A DNA stretch of 64,000 nt from Intestinimonas aquisgranensis. GTDB lineage: Bacteria > Bacillota > Clostridia > Oscillospirales > Oscillospiraceae. The notes under the pieces were generated by a model. It was given only the letters and a program-made list of their open reading frames with translations, had not been told where the DNA came from and searched no databases. Position numbers and translations under genes: made by a program. Positions 23,809-32,642 of this stretch are shown piece by piece. The stretch covers positions 1 through 64,000 of the forward strand of contig JAJEQY010000003.1 in assembly GCA_020687605.1 (NCBI GenBank), given 5' to 3'. Within the stretch, counting starts at the first letter, position 1. Every line of letters starts with the position of its first letter.

Positions 23809-24387
23809 TCAGGCCTCCCTGGCGTCCAGATTGGTGGCGGCGGCAAAGAAGCCGGCCCACTGGGCCGAGCGGAAAAAGACCAGCTGACCGGGCAGGCGGA
23901 TGTCCTCCACGGTGAGGAAGCGCTTTTTCTCCTCCCGCTCAGCCAGCAGGCCGTTGAGGTGGGTGAGCAGGCCCATGTCCAGCCAGCCGCCCAGGTCCTG
24001 GGCCTCATATTGGCAGGCATCCCCATTCAGGGTGAAGGTGAGGGTCCGCCTGCCGTCGGCGGCGGGGGAGAGCTCACCGCCGGAGAGGGCCACGGCCCCG
24101 CCGGTGAGGGCGGAGAGGCCCTTGAGCAGGTCCCGGTACATGGTGTCGGGGGAGGGGGATTCGGGGACCGTCACCAGGGCCTGGTCGGGTTCGTCCTGGG
24201 CCAGACGGCACAGGAGGGAGAGGTAGGCCGGGTCCTCGTAGGACTCGGGATGGGACTGGAAGTGGGCCTCCAGTTCAGGGGTAAAGCGGAAGCTCAGCCG
24301 CTTGAGGGTGGAGAGCTGCTGCTCCACCGGCACCGCCGGGCGGCGGAGCTGGGAGGAGAGGAGACCGGCAAAGTGGTCAAGATCCAT
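23809..24387 (-). CDS. Hypothetical protein
   Basis: A 192-residue protein with no domain I recognise. It is acidic and soluble-looking, with no signal peptide or membrane helix. Features include FTPELEAHFQSHPESYEDP and a central block, GGAVALSGGELSPAADGRRT, that looks like a beta-hairpin region. The ATG at 24387 has GAAAGGA 10 bp upstream; a longer reading starting 21 bp earlier lacks a site. It follows the nucleoside phosphorylase gene by 21 bp, so the two are likely co-transcribed, and a terminator follows it. Confidence 0.7.
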   Translation of the reverse strand: MDLDHFAGLLSSQLRRPAVPVEQQLSTLKRLSFRFTPELEAHFQSHPESYEDPAYLSLLCRLAQDEPDQALVTVPESPSPDTMYRDLLKGLSALTGGAVALSGGELSPAADGRRTLTFTLNGDACQYEAQDLGGWLDMGLLTHLNGLLAEREEKKRFLTVEDIRLPGQLVFFRSAQWAGFFAAATNLDAREA

Positions 24388-24408
24388 AGATATTCCGTCC
24401 TTTCTCAC

Positions 24409-25170
24409 TCAGGGGGTGACCCGGCAGGCCAGCTCCAGGGCCAGCCGGAAGTAGGCCTCCTTGGCGTCCTGGGGCAGCTTGCCCAGCAGGCCGGGGTCCC
24501 AGAAGTCGCCTCCGAGGTTGTCTTCGGTGTAGAGGAACTGGTAGAATTCCACGCCCCGGAATTGACACACCGCCGCGCAGGCGGCGCACTCCATGTCCAC
24601 GCAGAGGCAGCCCTCAGTCTGGCGCCGGGCCACGTTCCGCCGGGTCTCCCGGTAGAGGGCGTCGGTGGTCCAGGTGCGGCCCTCCACAAAGGGCACCCCC
24701 AGCTCCGTGAGGACCTGGGCGGTGCGGGGCGCGGTATCCAGAGCAATATAGTCCTCCTCCGGGGGGAGGTAGTGGTAGCTCACGCCCTCGTCACGGCGGG
24801 CCGCTGTGGGGACGATGAGGTGGCCGTCGGGCAGGTCACGGGTCAGGGAGCCACAGGAGCCGAAGAGGATAAAGCGGCGGGCGCCCCGGGCGATGACCTC
24901 CTCCATCATGCCGGCGGAGGCGGCGCTCCCCAGCAGGGTCTGGTAGAGGCCGAAGGTCTTGCCCTGGTAATCGATGGCGTAGATGGGGATCTGGAAAAAG
25001 ACGGGCAGGTGGCCCAGCACACGGGTCCCCGGCCAGCCGGCGGCGGCCTGGGTCAGAGAGGGCTGGAAGGTGACCACCACCGTCTCGGGAAAGCCCTCCA
25101 CCGGCGCGGCGGCGTGACTGGGCTCCAGTACCGCCTCCCGGGCGGGGTCGTAGGCGTCCAGAATGCTCAT
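24409..25170 (-). CDS. Nucleoside phosphorylase family protein
   Basis: A 253-residue protein of the PNP/UDP phosphorylase fold, which cleaves ribonucleosides with phosphate. It shows the glycine-rich phosphate/ribose segment FILFGSCGSLTRDL, the IVPTAARRDEGVSYHYLPP region and the VDMECAA motif with the ribose-binding Met-Glu. Uridine- versus purine-specificity is not clear. AAAGGAGGT precedes the ATG. Downstream is a small hypothetical gene; upstream is the repeat-filled intergenic region 25171-25763. Confidence 0.85.
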   Translation of the reverse strand: MSILDAYDPAREAVLEPSHAAAPVEGFPETVVVTFQPSLTQAAAGWPGTRVLGHLPVFFQIPIYAIDYQGKTFGLYQTLLGSAASAGMMEEVIARGARRFILFGSCGSLTRDLPDGHLIVPTAARRDEGVSYHYLPPEEDYIALDTAPRTAQVLTELGVPFVEGRTWTTDALYRETRRNVARRQTEGCLCVDMECAACAAVCQFRGVEFYQFLYTEDNLGGDFWDPGLLGKLPQDAKEAYFRLALELACRVTP

Positions 25171-25275
25171 GGGGACCTCCTTTCCTTTTCTGGCAGGGAA
25201 GCGAAATGAGACCTGAAAGTGTCTCTCCGTTCCCCAGAGGGATGAGAGCGGGCTGCGTAGTCGCGCAAGGAACGT

Positions 25276-25521
25276 TCAAAACCCGTTTCTTTTTCCCTGC
25301 TGGAAAAAGAACGGTTTTTGGAATCCAAAGAAAAAGGGGCTCCCGTGCGGGTTGAGTGGCTCCAAATAGGAATCCGGCGGCCCGTCTTTACGCCCCCGCC
25401 CAGCACCAGCACCGTCCACAGGAGACTCCGACGGAGGAACAGGGAAAAGCCGTGGTTCTATCCCACATTTTTTCGCCGCCTGCGCGGGTGGGGGTCAGGG
25501 TGTGGTGCCGCTGACTGAGAT
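25276..25521 (-). repeat. Dispersed ~245-bp repeat, copy 2
   Basis: This is the inverted counterpart of 97-340. Identity is high across the whole length and drops sharply at both ends. The flanks of the two copies are unrelated, so this is a dispersed element and not a large duplication. Confidence 0.75.
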
Positions 25522-25603
25522 TCCTTCTGTTGCGGGGTGCGCCGGATCGTCGCGCCCCACAATAGGAAGAGAGCCCCAGAAGGCAAAAGGAGCTGCGGTT
25601 CCG

Positions 25604-25633
25604 TTACTCCTCATCCAGCTTGAGGACGGCCAT
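25604..25633 (-). repeat. Orphan duplicate of the lepA 3' end
   Basis: Thirty bases equal to the true lepA end (25764-25793) with a single mismatch. The duplicated part encodes MAVLKLDEE plus the stop codon. The spacing between the copies is 160 bp, and element D fills the gap. Confidence 0.9.
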
Positions 25634-25763
25634 GGCGTCGAAGCAAAGTCCGCTTCCCTTGGTTTCCGCCTGGCGGCGAAAACCCGGTCCGCTCCCTTGC
25701 TTCTCCTTTTCCCGCCGGACCCGCTACGCTGGGCTCCGCCGGGAGGCCGCCTGCGGCGGCGGT
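25634..25763 (-). repeat. Two-hairpin element D, 3' side of lepA
   Basis: Hairpin 1 lies at 25711-25743. Read on the minus strand its stem is CCCGGCGGA/TCCGGCGGG (one mismatch) and its loop region is GCCCAGCGTAGCGGG. Hairpin 2 lies at 25662-25683, with stem GTTTTCGCC/GGCGGAAAC. The same order of loop, purine-rich spacer (AAAAGGAGAAGC) and second hairpin is found in element C at 27600-27708. Confidence 0.75.
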
Positions 25764-27563
<1,800 letters not shown>

Positions 27564-27572
<9 letters not shown>

Positions 27573-27597
27573 AGATAAAACCTCCAATAGGGGGATA
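27564..27597 (-). repeat. 5' edge of lepA, functional copy of a direct repeat
   Basis: A 34-bp segment holding the lepA start codon (27570-27572) and ribosome-binding site. It matches 27709-27742 at 30 of 34 positions. All four differences are transitions, and in the second copy the start codon position reads GTG instead of ATG. Confidence 0.88.
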
Positions 27598-27599
27598 AA

Positions 27600-27708
27600 C
27601 CAAATCGAAGCCCAGCGGAGCGGGTTCGATTTGGAAAGGACGAGCAGCGGAGTGAGCGAGCTTTTCCCTTCAGAGAAAAGCGAGGGATACGGAGCTTGTG
27701 AGGACGCG
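27600..27708 (+). repeat. Two-hairpin element C, 5' side of lepA
   Basis: Hairpin 1 at 27600-27634 has a perfect 10-bp stem, CCAAATCGAA/TTCGATTTGG, around GCCCAGCGGAGCGGG. Hairpin 2 at 27661-27680 has CTTTTC/GAAAAG. Between them is AAAGGACGAGCAGCGGAG. Architecture and loop match element D while the stem sequences differ, indicating selection on structure or copying of a structured element. Confidence 0.75.
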
Positions 27709-27742
27709 GTCGGTCACAGATAAAACCTCCGGTAGGGGGATA
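27709..27742 (-). repeat. Orphan duplicate of the lepA 5' edge
   Basis: Second copy of 27564-27597, 145 bp away, with element C between them. It retains the GGAGGTTTTATCT ribosome-binding block but no coding sequence follows it. Confidence 0.88.
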
Positions 27743-27788
27743 GAGAAAACGATGCATGGGGAAATGGATGAACCTCAGGCAGGGGCGG

Positions 27789-28496
27789 TTATTTGCTGCC
27801 GCCGGCCTGATAGGCGGCTACACGACGGCTGATGCGCTCACCGGTGTTGTGGATGATCTGCAGGAGGGACTGATAGGCGCCGGGATAGGTCTGGGTGAGC
27901 ATGTCGTGGTTGATGGGGGGCAGGCTTCCGGCCTCCTTCACCTGGCTGGCCAGGGCGTCCACGTACTCCACCTCAGCGCAGGTCATGTCGGCGTTGGCAA
28001 GACCTGAGACGAACCGCCTGGCGGGGATGGTGAAGAAGTCCTCGTTGTTGTTGCCGTCGGCCCGGTAGAGGTGGCGGAACATTTTATAGACGGCGGTGCT
28101 CAGGTAGTCGGAACAGGCCCGGATCGCATCCTTGCTGCCCGACTTGCCCAGCAGGTCGAAGAGGACGCCGATGGAATTGACCAGCAGCTTCTTGGACAGC
28201 GTGGCCATGATGCTGCCCCGGAGGACGTTGTCCTTTTCGGCGCTGTAATCAAAGAGGCTCTCGGCATCCACGATGGTGGTGCCGTCCCGGCTGAGGGTCC
28301 GGCCCAGAAGAAAGTCGGCCGATACGCCGTAGTAATCACAGGCCTTCACCACAAAGGCGAGACCGGGCTCACGGATGCCGTTTTCGTAGTGGCTCAGCAG
28401 GGCCTGGGAGATCCCCAGATCCTTGGCCACCGAGCGCTGGGAAATGCCCTTTTCCTTCCGCAGCAGGGTCAGGGAGCGGGAAAAATCCGAACTCAT
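27789..28496 (-). CDS. XRE-family transcriptional regulator
   Basis: A 235-residue protein with an N-terminal Cro/CI helix-turn-helix (LTLLRKEKGISQRSVAKDLGISQALLSHYENG is its span, residues about 9-40) and an unrecognised C-terminal domain of about 160 residues. ATG 28496 has GAGGTG upstream; a longer reading to 28652 would cross the promoter region and is rejected. It is transcribed divergently from pta with a 170-bp shared promoter region, so control of pta is possible but unproven. Confidence 0.85.
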   Translation of the reverse strand: MSSDFSRSLTLLRKEKGISQRSVAKDLGISQALLSHYENGIREPGLAFVVKACDYYGVSADFLLGRTLSRDGTTIVDAESLFDYSAEKDNVLRGSIMATLSKKLLVNSIGVLFDLLGKSGSKDAIRACSDYLSTAVYKMFRHLYRADGNNNEDFFTIPARRFVSGLANADMTCAEVEYVDALASQVKEAGSLPPINHDMLTQTYPGAYQSLLQIIHNTGERISRRVAAYQAGGSK

Positions 28497-28528
28497 ATTC
28501 GTTACACCTCGCAAAAAACAGTATGTAT

Positions 28529-28557
28529 AGTATAGTTTGCAAAATACAAAAAGTAAA
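28529..28557 (-). promoter_or_regulatory. Promoter of the XRE regulator gene
   Basis: On the minus strand TTTACT (28557-28552) and TATACT (28534-28529) are spaced 17 bp apart. The region between the two divergent promoters is AT-rich and includes the small palindrome TTTGCAAA. Confidence 0.72.
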
Positions 28558-28590
28558 GCGTAAAGTTTCAGATTCTGGACAATTTGGGCA

Positions 28591-28619
28591 TTGTGATGGA
28601 GAAAGGCTTGATGTATAAT
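28591..28619 (+). promoter_or_regulatory. Promoter of pta
   Basis: TTGTGA (28591-28596) and TATAAT (28614-28619) with 17-bp spacing, 47 bp before the pta start codon. Confidence 0.78.
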
Positions 28620-28666
28620 GTAACTTACCGGAGAAACTACGAATACACACATGGAGGCGTGTAAAC

Positions 28667-29641
28667 ATGTTTGAGAATCTGGTTGAAAAGCTGAAAAAGA
28701 ATCCCACCACCCTGGTCTTCACCGAGGGCCCCGATCCTCGTATTCTGGAGGCCGCTTCCCGGCTGAAGAAGGAGGGCATCCTGGAGCCCCTGCTGGTGGG
28801 CAACCCCGAGGAGGTCCAGGCCGCCGCTGCCAAGGGTGGTTTTGACATCACTGACATCCGCATCGTGGACCCCGCCAACTACCGCCGCATGGACGAGCTG
28901 GTGGAGAAGATGGTGGAGCTGCGCAAGGGCAAGATGAGCCCTGAGGAGTGCAAGGCCGCCCTGCTGAAGGGCAACTACTTCGGCACCATGCTGGTGAAGC
29001 TGGGTGTGGCCGACTGCCTGCTGGGCGGCGCCACCTACTCCACCGCCGACACTGTCCGTCCCGCCCTGCAGCTGGTCAAGACCAAGCCCGGCAGCAAGAG
29101 CGTGTCCTCCTGCTTCGTTCTGGTCCGCGAGCGGGCCGACGGCAGCGAGGAGAAGTACGTCATGGGCGACTGCGCCATCAACATCGAGCCCTCCGCCGAG
29201 GAGATGGCTGAGTGCGCCATCGAGTGCGCCCACACCGCCCAGATCTTCGGCATCGACCCCAAGGTGGCCATGCTGAGCTACTCCACCAAGGGCTCCGGCA
29301 AGGGCGAGAAGGTGGACAAGGTGGTAGAGGCCCTGAAGCTGGCCCAGGCCGCCGCTCCCGAGCTGGCCATCGACGGCGAGCTGCAGTTTGACGCCGCCTT
29401 CTCCCCCGTGGTAGCCCAGACCAAGTGCAAGGGCTCTCCCGTGGCTGGCCAGGCCAACGTCTTCATCTTCCCCGAGATCCAGGCCGGCAACATCGGCTAC
29501 AAGATCGCCCAGCGTCTGGGCGGCTTCGCCGCTTACGGCCCCATCCTCCAGGGCCTGAATGCCCCCATCAACGACCTCTCCCGCGGCTGCGACGCCGAGG
29601 AGGTCTACAACATGGCCATCATCACCGCCGGCCTGAAGTAA
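28667..29641 (+). CDS. pta: Phosphate acetyltransferase
   Basis: A 324-residue single-domain enzyme converting acetyl-CoA and phosphate to acetyl phosphate and CoA, the step before ATP formation by acetate kinase. Family blocks are visible: GVADCLLGGATYSTADTVRPALQLV, MGDCAINIEPSAEEMAECAI, MLSYSTKGSGKGEKVDKV, DGELQFDAAF and ANVFIFPEIQAGNIGYKIAQRLG (each part of the PTA/PTB fold). The last blocks favour acetyl over butyryl specificity. GGAGG precedes the ATG. No ackA is adjacent. Codon use is strongly biased, which fits high expression. Confidence 0.93.
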   Translation: MFENLVEKLKKNPTTLVFTEGPDPRILEAASRLKKEGILEPLLVGNPEEVQAAAAKGGFDITDIRIVDPANYRRMDELVEKMVELRKGKMSPEECKAALLKGNYFGTMLVKLGVADCLLGGATYSTADTVRPALQLVKTKPGSKSVSSCFVLVRERADGSEEKYVMGDCAINIEPSAEEMAECAIECAHTAQIFGIDPKVAMLSYSTKGSGKGEKVDKVVEALKLAQAAAPELAIDGELQFDAAFSPVVAQTKCKGSPVAGQANVFIFPEIQAGNIGYKIAQRLGGFAAYGPILQGLNAPINDLSRGCDAEEVYNMAIITAGLK

Positions 29642-29660
29642 TTTTACAGAGTGATCTTTG

Positions 29661-29700
29661 CCCCGCGCCGTCTGTCTCCCGGATGGCGCGGGGCTTTTTT
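29661..29700 (+). terminator. pta terminator
   Basis: CCCCGCGCC (29661-29669) pairs with GGCGCGGGG (29685-29693), followed by CTTTTTT. Confidence 0.93.
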
Positions 29701-29740
29701 CGGCGAGGACGGTCCGGCCACGGCCGGAAAGGAACAGGCA

Positions 29741-29785
29741 AAAGGACCCGCCCTGGGGCGCTCTGCCCCAGGGCGGGTCCTTTTT
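29741..29785. terminator. Bidirectional terminator between pta and comFB
   Basis: A perfect stem of about 19 bp (AAAGGACCCGCCCTGGGGC and its complement) is flanked by A-run and T-run. It serves the convergent comFB transcript and backs up the pta terminator. Confidence 0.9.
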
Positions 29786-29805
29786 GACTGCGGCTGCCGT
29801 ATGAT

Positions 29806-30078
29806 TCAGACGGGATGGCGGGGATGCTTGGAGATCAAGATCGCAGCCTCGCTGAGGGCGGCGGTGACGTCGGCCTGGGACTGCAGGGCGCAGTTGCTCA
29901 GCTTGACCATCAGACGGCCGTGGAGAGTGGATACATAGTGCGGAGGGAGGTGGTTGAGGGCATACGCAATCACATCGGTCCGGCAGACATCGCAGGTGCA
30001 GCAGCCCTGCGAGGCCATGACGGAATCTACATTCTGGAGGACGATCTCCTCCATCAAATTCTGAACATTCTGAGACAT
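29806..30078 (-). CDS. comFB: ComFB-like (late competence development) protein
   Basis: A 90-residue protein of the ComFB family, recognised by VQNLMEEIVLQNVD, the cysteine cluster CCTCDVCRTDVIAYALNHLPPHYV and a conserved C-terminal helix. The clustered cysteines suggest a metal site. The role is unclear even in Bacillus. ATG 30078 is chosen since CAGGAG lies 11 bp upstream; longer readings extend into a region with no site. No comFA or comFC is adjacent. Confidence 0.85.
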   Translation of the reverse strand: MSQNVQNLMEEIVLQNVDSVMASQGCCTCDVCRTDVIAYALNHLPPHYVSTLHGRLMVKLSNCALQSQADVTAALSEAAILISKHPRHPV

Positions 30079-30164
30079 TCCAAAATCGCTCCTGTTACTA
30101 GATGATCGGATAAAATGGCACAGGGCCCCGCTCCCCAAAAAGCGAGACCCTGCGCAAAGTGCTC

Positions 30165-32510
30165 TTACTGGCGAAGGATGACGGTGGCCTGGAAGATGGT
30201 GCCGCTGTAGGAGCCGTTGACCTCGATGATGTTGCCGCTGTCCAGATCCCGGAGGACCAGGGACTTGCCGGTGGAGGCGCTGAGGATGACGGCGGAGGAG
30301 GGGACGGACACGGTGACGATATCCTCACCGCCGGTGTCGGTGGCGGCCCGGAGGTAGATGATGTCCTGGGCGTAGTCCACTACGAGGATGGTGCCCGAGA
30401 CCTTGTTGCCGGAGTTGACGGCCTGCTGGATCTCGATGGCCACCACCTGGTCGCCGTTGACGGCCAGACCCAGCTTGTAGCCGGGCTTCAGGGAGGAGAG
30501 GGCCACCTCCTTGTTGTTCTGGGTGACGGAGATGGTGCTGTCCACGGTGTAGGACACCTTTTCGCCGTCGGAGAGGAGCATCTCCAGGGTGTAGCCGCTC
30601 TTCTCCTGGATGATGCGCTCCACGGTGCCGGTGAGGTTCACGTTCTGGGTGGTGGCCTTGATGCGGGTCACCGCGCCGTAGCGGATGGTGAACTCCACCA
30701 CGTCGCCCACCCGGAGCTTATCCACGGTGGAGTCCTCCTCATCCCGCTCCACGGTGGGGGGATCGGACAGGTCCACCTTGAAGCTGGCCTTGGTGCCGTC
30801 CTTCTGGGTGATGACGAAGGTGATGGTGGTGTCGGTGCCGGAGCCGAAGGTCCGCTCACTGATGGTGCCCTCGGCGGTGGTGGAGCTGGGATAGGCCTGG
30901 ATCATGGTGGCGTCGTCGCTCTCGTTGAGGAGGATGGTGACGAAGTCGTTCTTGTCCAGGTCCCGCAGGCGGGTGGTCTTGCCGTTGTAGGTGATGACGG
31001 CGGAGGAGGTGACGTCATAGGTGGCGGTGCGGTTGTTGGACAGGCGGGTGATGGTGATGGTGCTGTCGGAGGAGTCCACCGACTTGATGACGCCCTGGAC
31101 GTAGTTGGACTTGGTGTCCACCGAGACGGACTGGACGGAGGAGTCTTCGTCCAGCAGGCGGAGGACCACATAGCTGTCCTTGAGGCTGGTGCTCAGGGCG
31201 TCCACCAGGCCGTCCACAGTGGTAGTGGCGCCGGAGGGGATGGTATAGGTGCGGGTGACGCCGTCAAAGCCGATGAGCTGGACGGTGGCGGAGGTGGAGC
31301 TGGTGGAGGCCCTAGTGTAGTTGGAGAGGATGCCCTCCACGGTGGAGGTGCCGCCGGTGAACTGGATGGCCACCAGCTGGCCCTGGTCGTCCAGCTTGCA
31401 CACGGCGGTGGTGTAGTTGGCGCCGGAGTCCACGATGGAGGAGTCACCGGTGGTCTTGTTGCCGATCTGGACCTGGGTGAAGCGGTCCATGGTGAGGATA
31501 CGGCCGGTGCCGTTCACAGTGACGGCCACATTCTTGCCGTCGATGCCGTTGACGGTGGCGGTGAAGGTCTCCAGCTCGGCGCTGACCCGGACGGCGAAGG
31601 GGGTGCCGGAGCTGTCCAGGCAGACCCGGGCGTGGCGGCCGTTCTTCAGGGCGGAGGAGGTGGACTCCATGTTGTTCTCATAGATCTTCACGTTGGCGGG
31701 CAGGGTGATGGTGCCGATGGCGGCGCCGGTGAGGTCGCTGTTCAGGGAGAGCTGGATGGTGCCGTTGGTCTCGGTGGTGGAGGAGATGACGCCCTGCCGG
31801 AAGGCGTAGTCGGTGTAGGCGGGCAGGTCGGGGGAGGTGCCGTGGGCCTGCATGTAGGCGATGGCCCGGGTGAGCATGGTGGCCATGACGGCCCGGGTGA
31901 CGTTGAGCTTGGGGCTGAAGTCGTTGAACTGATCGCCCTCCACGATGCCGTAGACGTGGAGCAGGTACACCGAGGGCTTGGCGTCGGAGGCGATGGAGGA
32001 GGCGTCGTCAAAGGTCAGGGGGTAGGAGGTGAGCCGGTCGGCCATGGGTCCCAGCTGCATGGCCCGGACCAGGTAGACCGCCAGGTCCTCCTTCTCGATG
32101 GGCTTGGTGAGGGCGCCGGACTGGTAGAGGCTCTTCAGGTCGGCGGAGGTGAGAATGCCGGTGGCCAGACAGACGGCGAACTCCTGGTAGAACCAGGTCT
32201 GCTCGTTGTTGAGGGTGGTCTTCACCGTGTCGTAGTAGTCGGTGGCGATATCCATGGTGGTGCTGGAGTCCAGGCCGATGGCGCGGGCGCACAGGGCCAG
32301 GGCCTCGGCGGTGGTGAGCTGGTTCTCCGGCTTGAAGTTGCCGTCCTCATAGCCCTTGAACATCCCGGCGGCCGTCATGGCCTCGATGTAGCTCTTGGCC
32401 CAGTGTTTCTGGATATCGGGGAAGGTGGTGGCGGCGGACGCGGGCAGAATGGTCGCGGTAAGGACCATGACCAGCGCCAGCAGGCCGGAGAGCAGTCGTT
32501 TCACTTTCAT
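30165..32510 (-). CDS. S-layer homology (SLH) domain exoprotein
   Basis: A 781-residue secreted cell-surface protein. The signal peptide is MKVKRLLSGLLALVMVLTAT..., ending ASA (about residue 26). Two to three SLH modules follow (FPDIQKHWAKSYIEAMTAAGMFKGYEDGNF by its ends, and NDFSPKLNVTRAVMATMLTR), which bind secondary cell-wall polymer. The remaining about 550 residues are repetitive Ser/Thr-rich beta domains with recurring motifs such as TTRLRDLDKND and RDLDSGNIIEV. A GGAGGTG site precedes ATG 32510. It is monocistronic, with its own promoter. Its function beyond surface attachment is unknown. Confidence 0.88.
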   Translation of the reverse strand: MKVKRLLSGLLALVMVLTATILPASAATTFPDIQKHWAKSYIEAMTAAGMFKGYEDGNFKPENQLTTAEALALCARAIGLDSSTTMDIATDYYDTVKTTLNNEQTWFYQEFAVCLATGILTSADLKSLYQSGALTKPIEKEDLAVYLVRAMQLGPMADRLTSYPLTFDDASSIASDAKPSVYLLHVYGIVEGDQFNDFSPKLNVTRAVMATMLTRAIAYMQAHGTSPDLPAYTDYAFRQGVISSTTETNGTIQLSLNSDLTGAAIGTITLPANVKIYENNMESTSSALKNGRHARVCLDSSGTPFAVRVSAELETFTATVNGIDGKNVAVTVNGTGRILTMDRFTQVQIGNKTTGDSSIVDSGANYTTAVCKLDDQGQLVAIQFTGGTSTVEGILSNYTRASTSSTSATVQLIGFDGVTRTYTIPSGATTTVDGLVDALSTSLKDSYVVLRLLDEDSSVQSVSVDTKSNYVQGVIKSVDSSDSTITITRLSNNRTATYDVTSSAVITYNGKTTRLRDLDKNDFVTILLNESDDATMIQAYPSSTTAEGTISERTFGSGTDTTITFVITQKDGTKASFKVDLSDPPTVERDEEDSTVDKLRVGDVVEFTIRYGAVTRIKATTQNVNLTGTVERIIQEKSGYTLEMLLSDGEKVSYTVDSTISVTQNNKEVALSSLKPGYKLGLAVNGDQVVAIEIQQAVNSGNKVSGTILVVDYAQDIIYLRAATDTGGEDIVTVSVPSSAVILSASTGKSLVLRDLDSGNIIEVNGSYSGTIFQATVILRQ

Positions 32511-32573
32511 GCGTGACACCTCCATGGGCATTTGGTGGTCGGCCGGAGCGGTCGACATAAGCTTCTATCATCC

Positions 32574-32602
32574 AGTATACCGTCCGCTGGGGAAAAAAGC
32601 AA
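32574..32602 (-). promoter_or_regulatory. Promoter of the S-layer protein gene
   Basis: On the minus strand TTGCTT (32602-32597) and TATACT (32579-32574), spacing 17 bp. Confidence 0.7.
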
Positions 32603-32642
32603 CTGGAAGTATGTCGGTTTCCACAAAAACCCACGGGGGAGA

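Larger units (their letters stand above)
25171..25763. other. Repeat-rich 590-bp intergenic region
   Basis: No gene is seen. From left to right it holds a short leader of the phosphorylase gene, the inverted copy of the dispersed repeat (25276-25521), a near-palindrome at about 25529-25562 (GCGGGGTGCGC against GCGCCCCAC), an orphan copy of the lepA 3' end (25604-25633) and a two-hairpin element (25634-25763). Confidence 0.8.

Noticed and set aside
25604..25633. A second, truncated lepA pseudogene
   Set aside because: Only 30 bp of lepA sequence is present and nothing upstream of it matches lepA, so this is an edge duplication and not a decayed gene.
27742..27788. lepA starting upstream at the duplicated 5' edge
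   Set aside because: The duplicate keeps a ribosome-binding site but its start position is not ATG, and stops separate it from the lepA frame. The functional start is 27572.
28497..28652. An N-terminal extension of the XRE regulator
   Set aside because: It would place coding sequence over both divergent promoters, and its translation is hydrophobic and Cys-rich, unlike the domain that follows.
30159..32516. A 785-codon open frame antisense to the S-layer protein gene
   Set aside because: Low-complexity Gly/Val/Asp/His translation that mirrors the repetitive sense gene, and no start signal.
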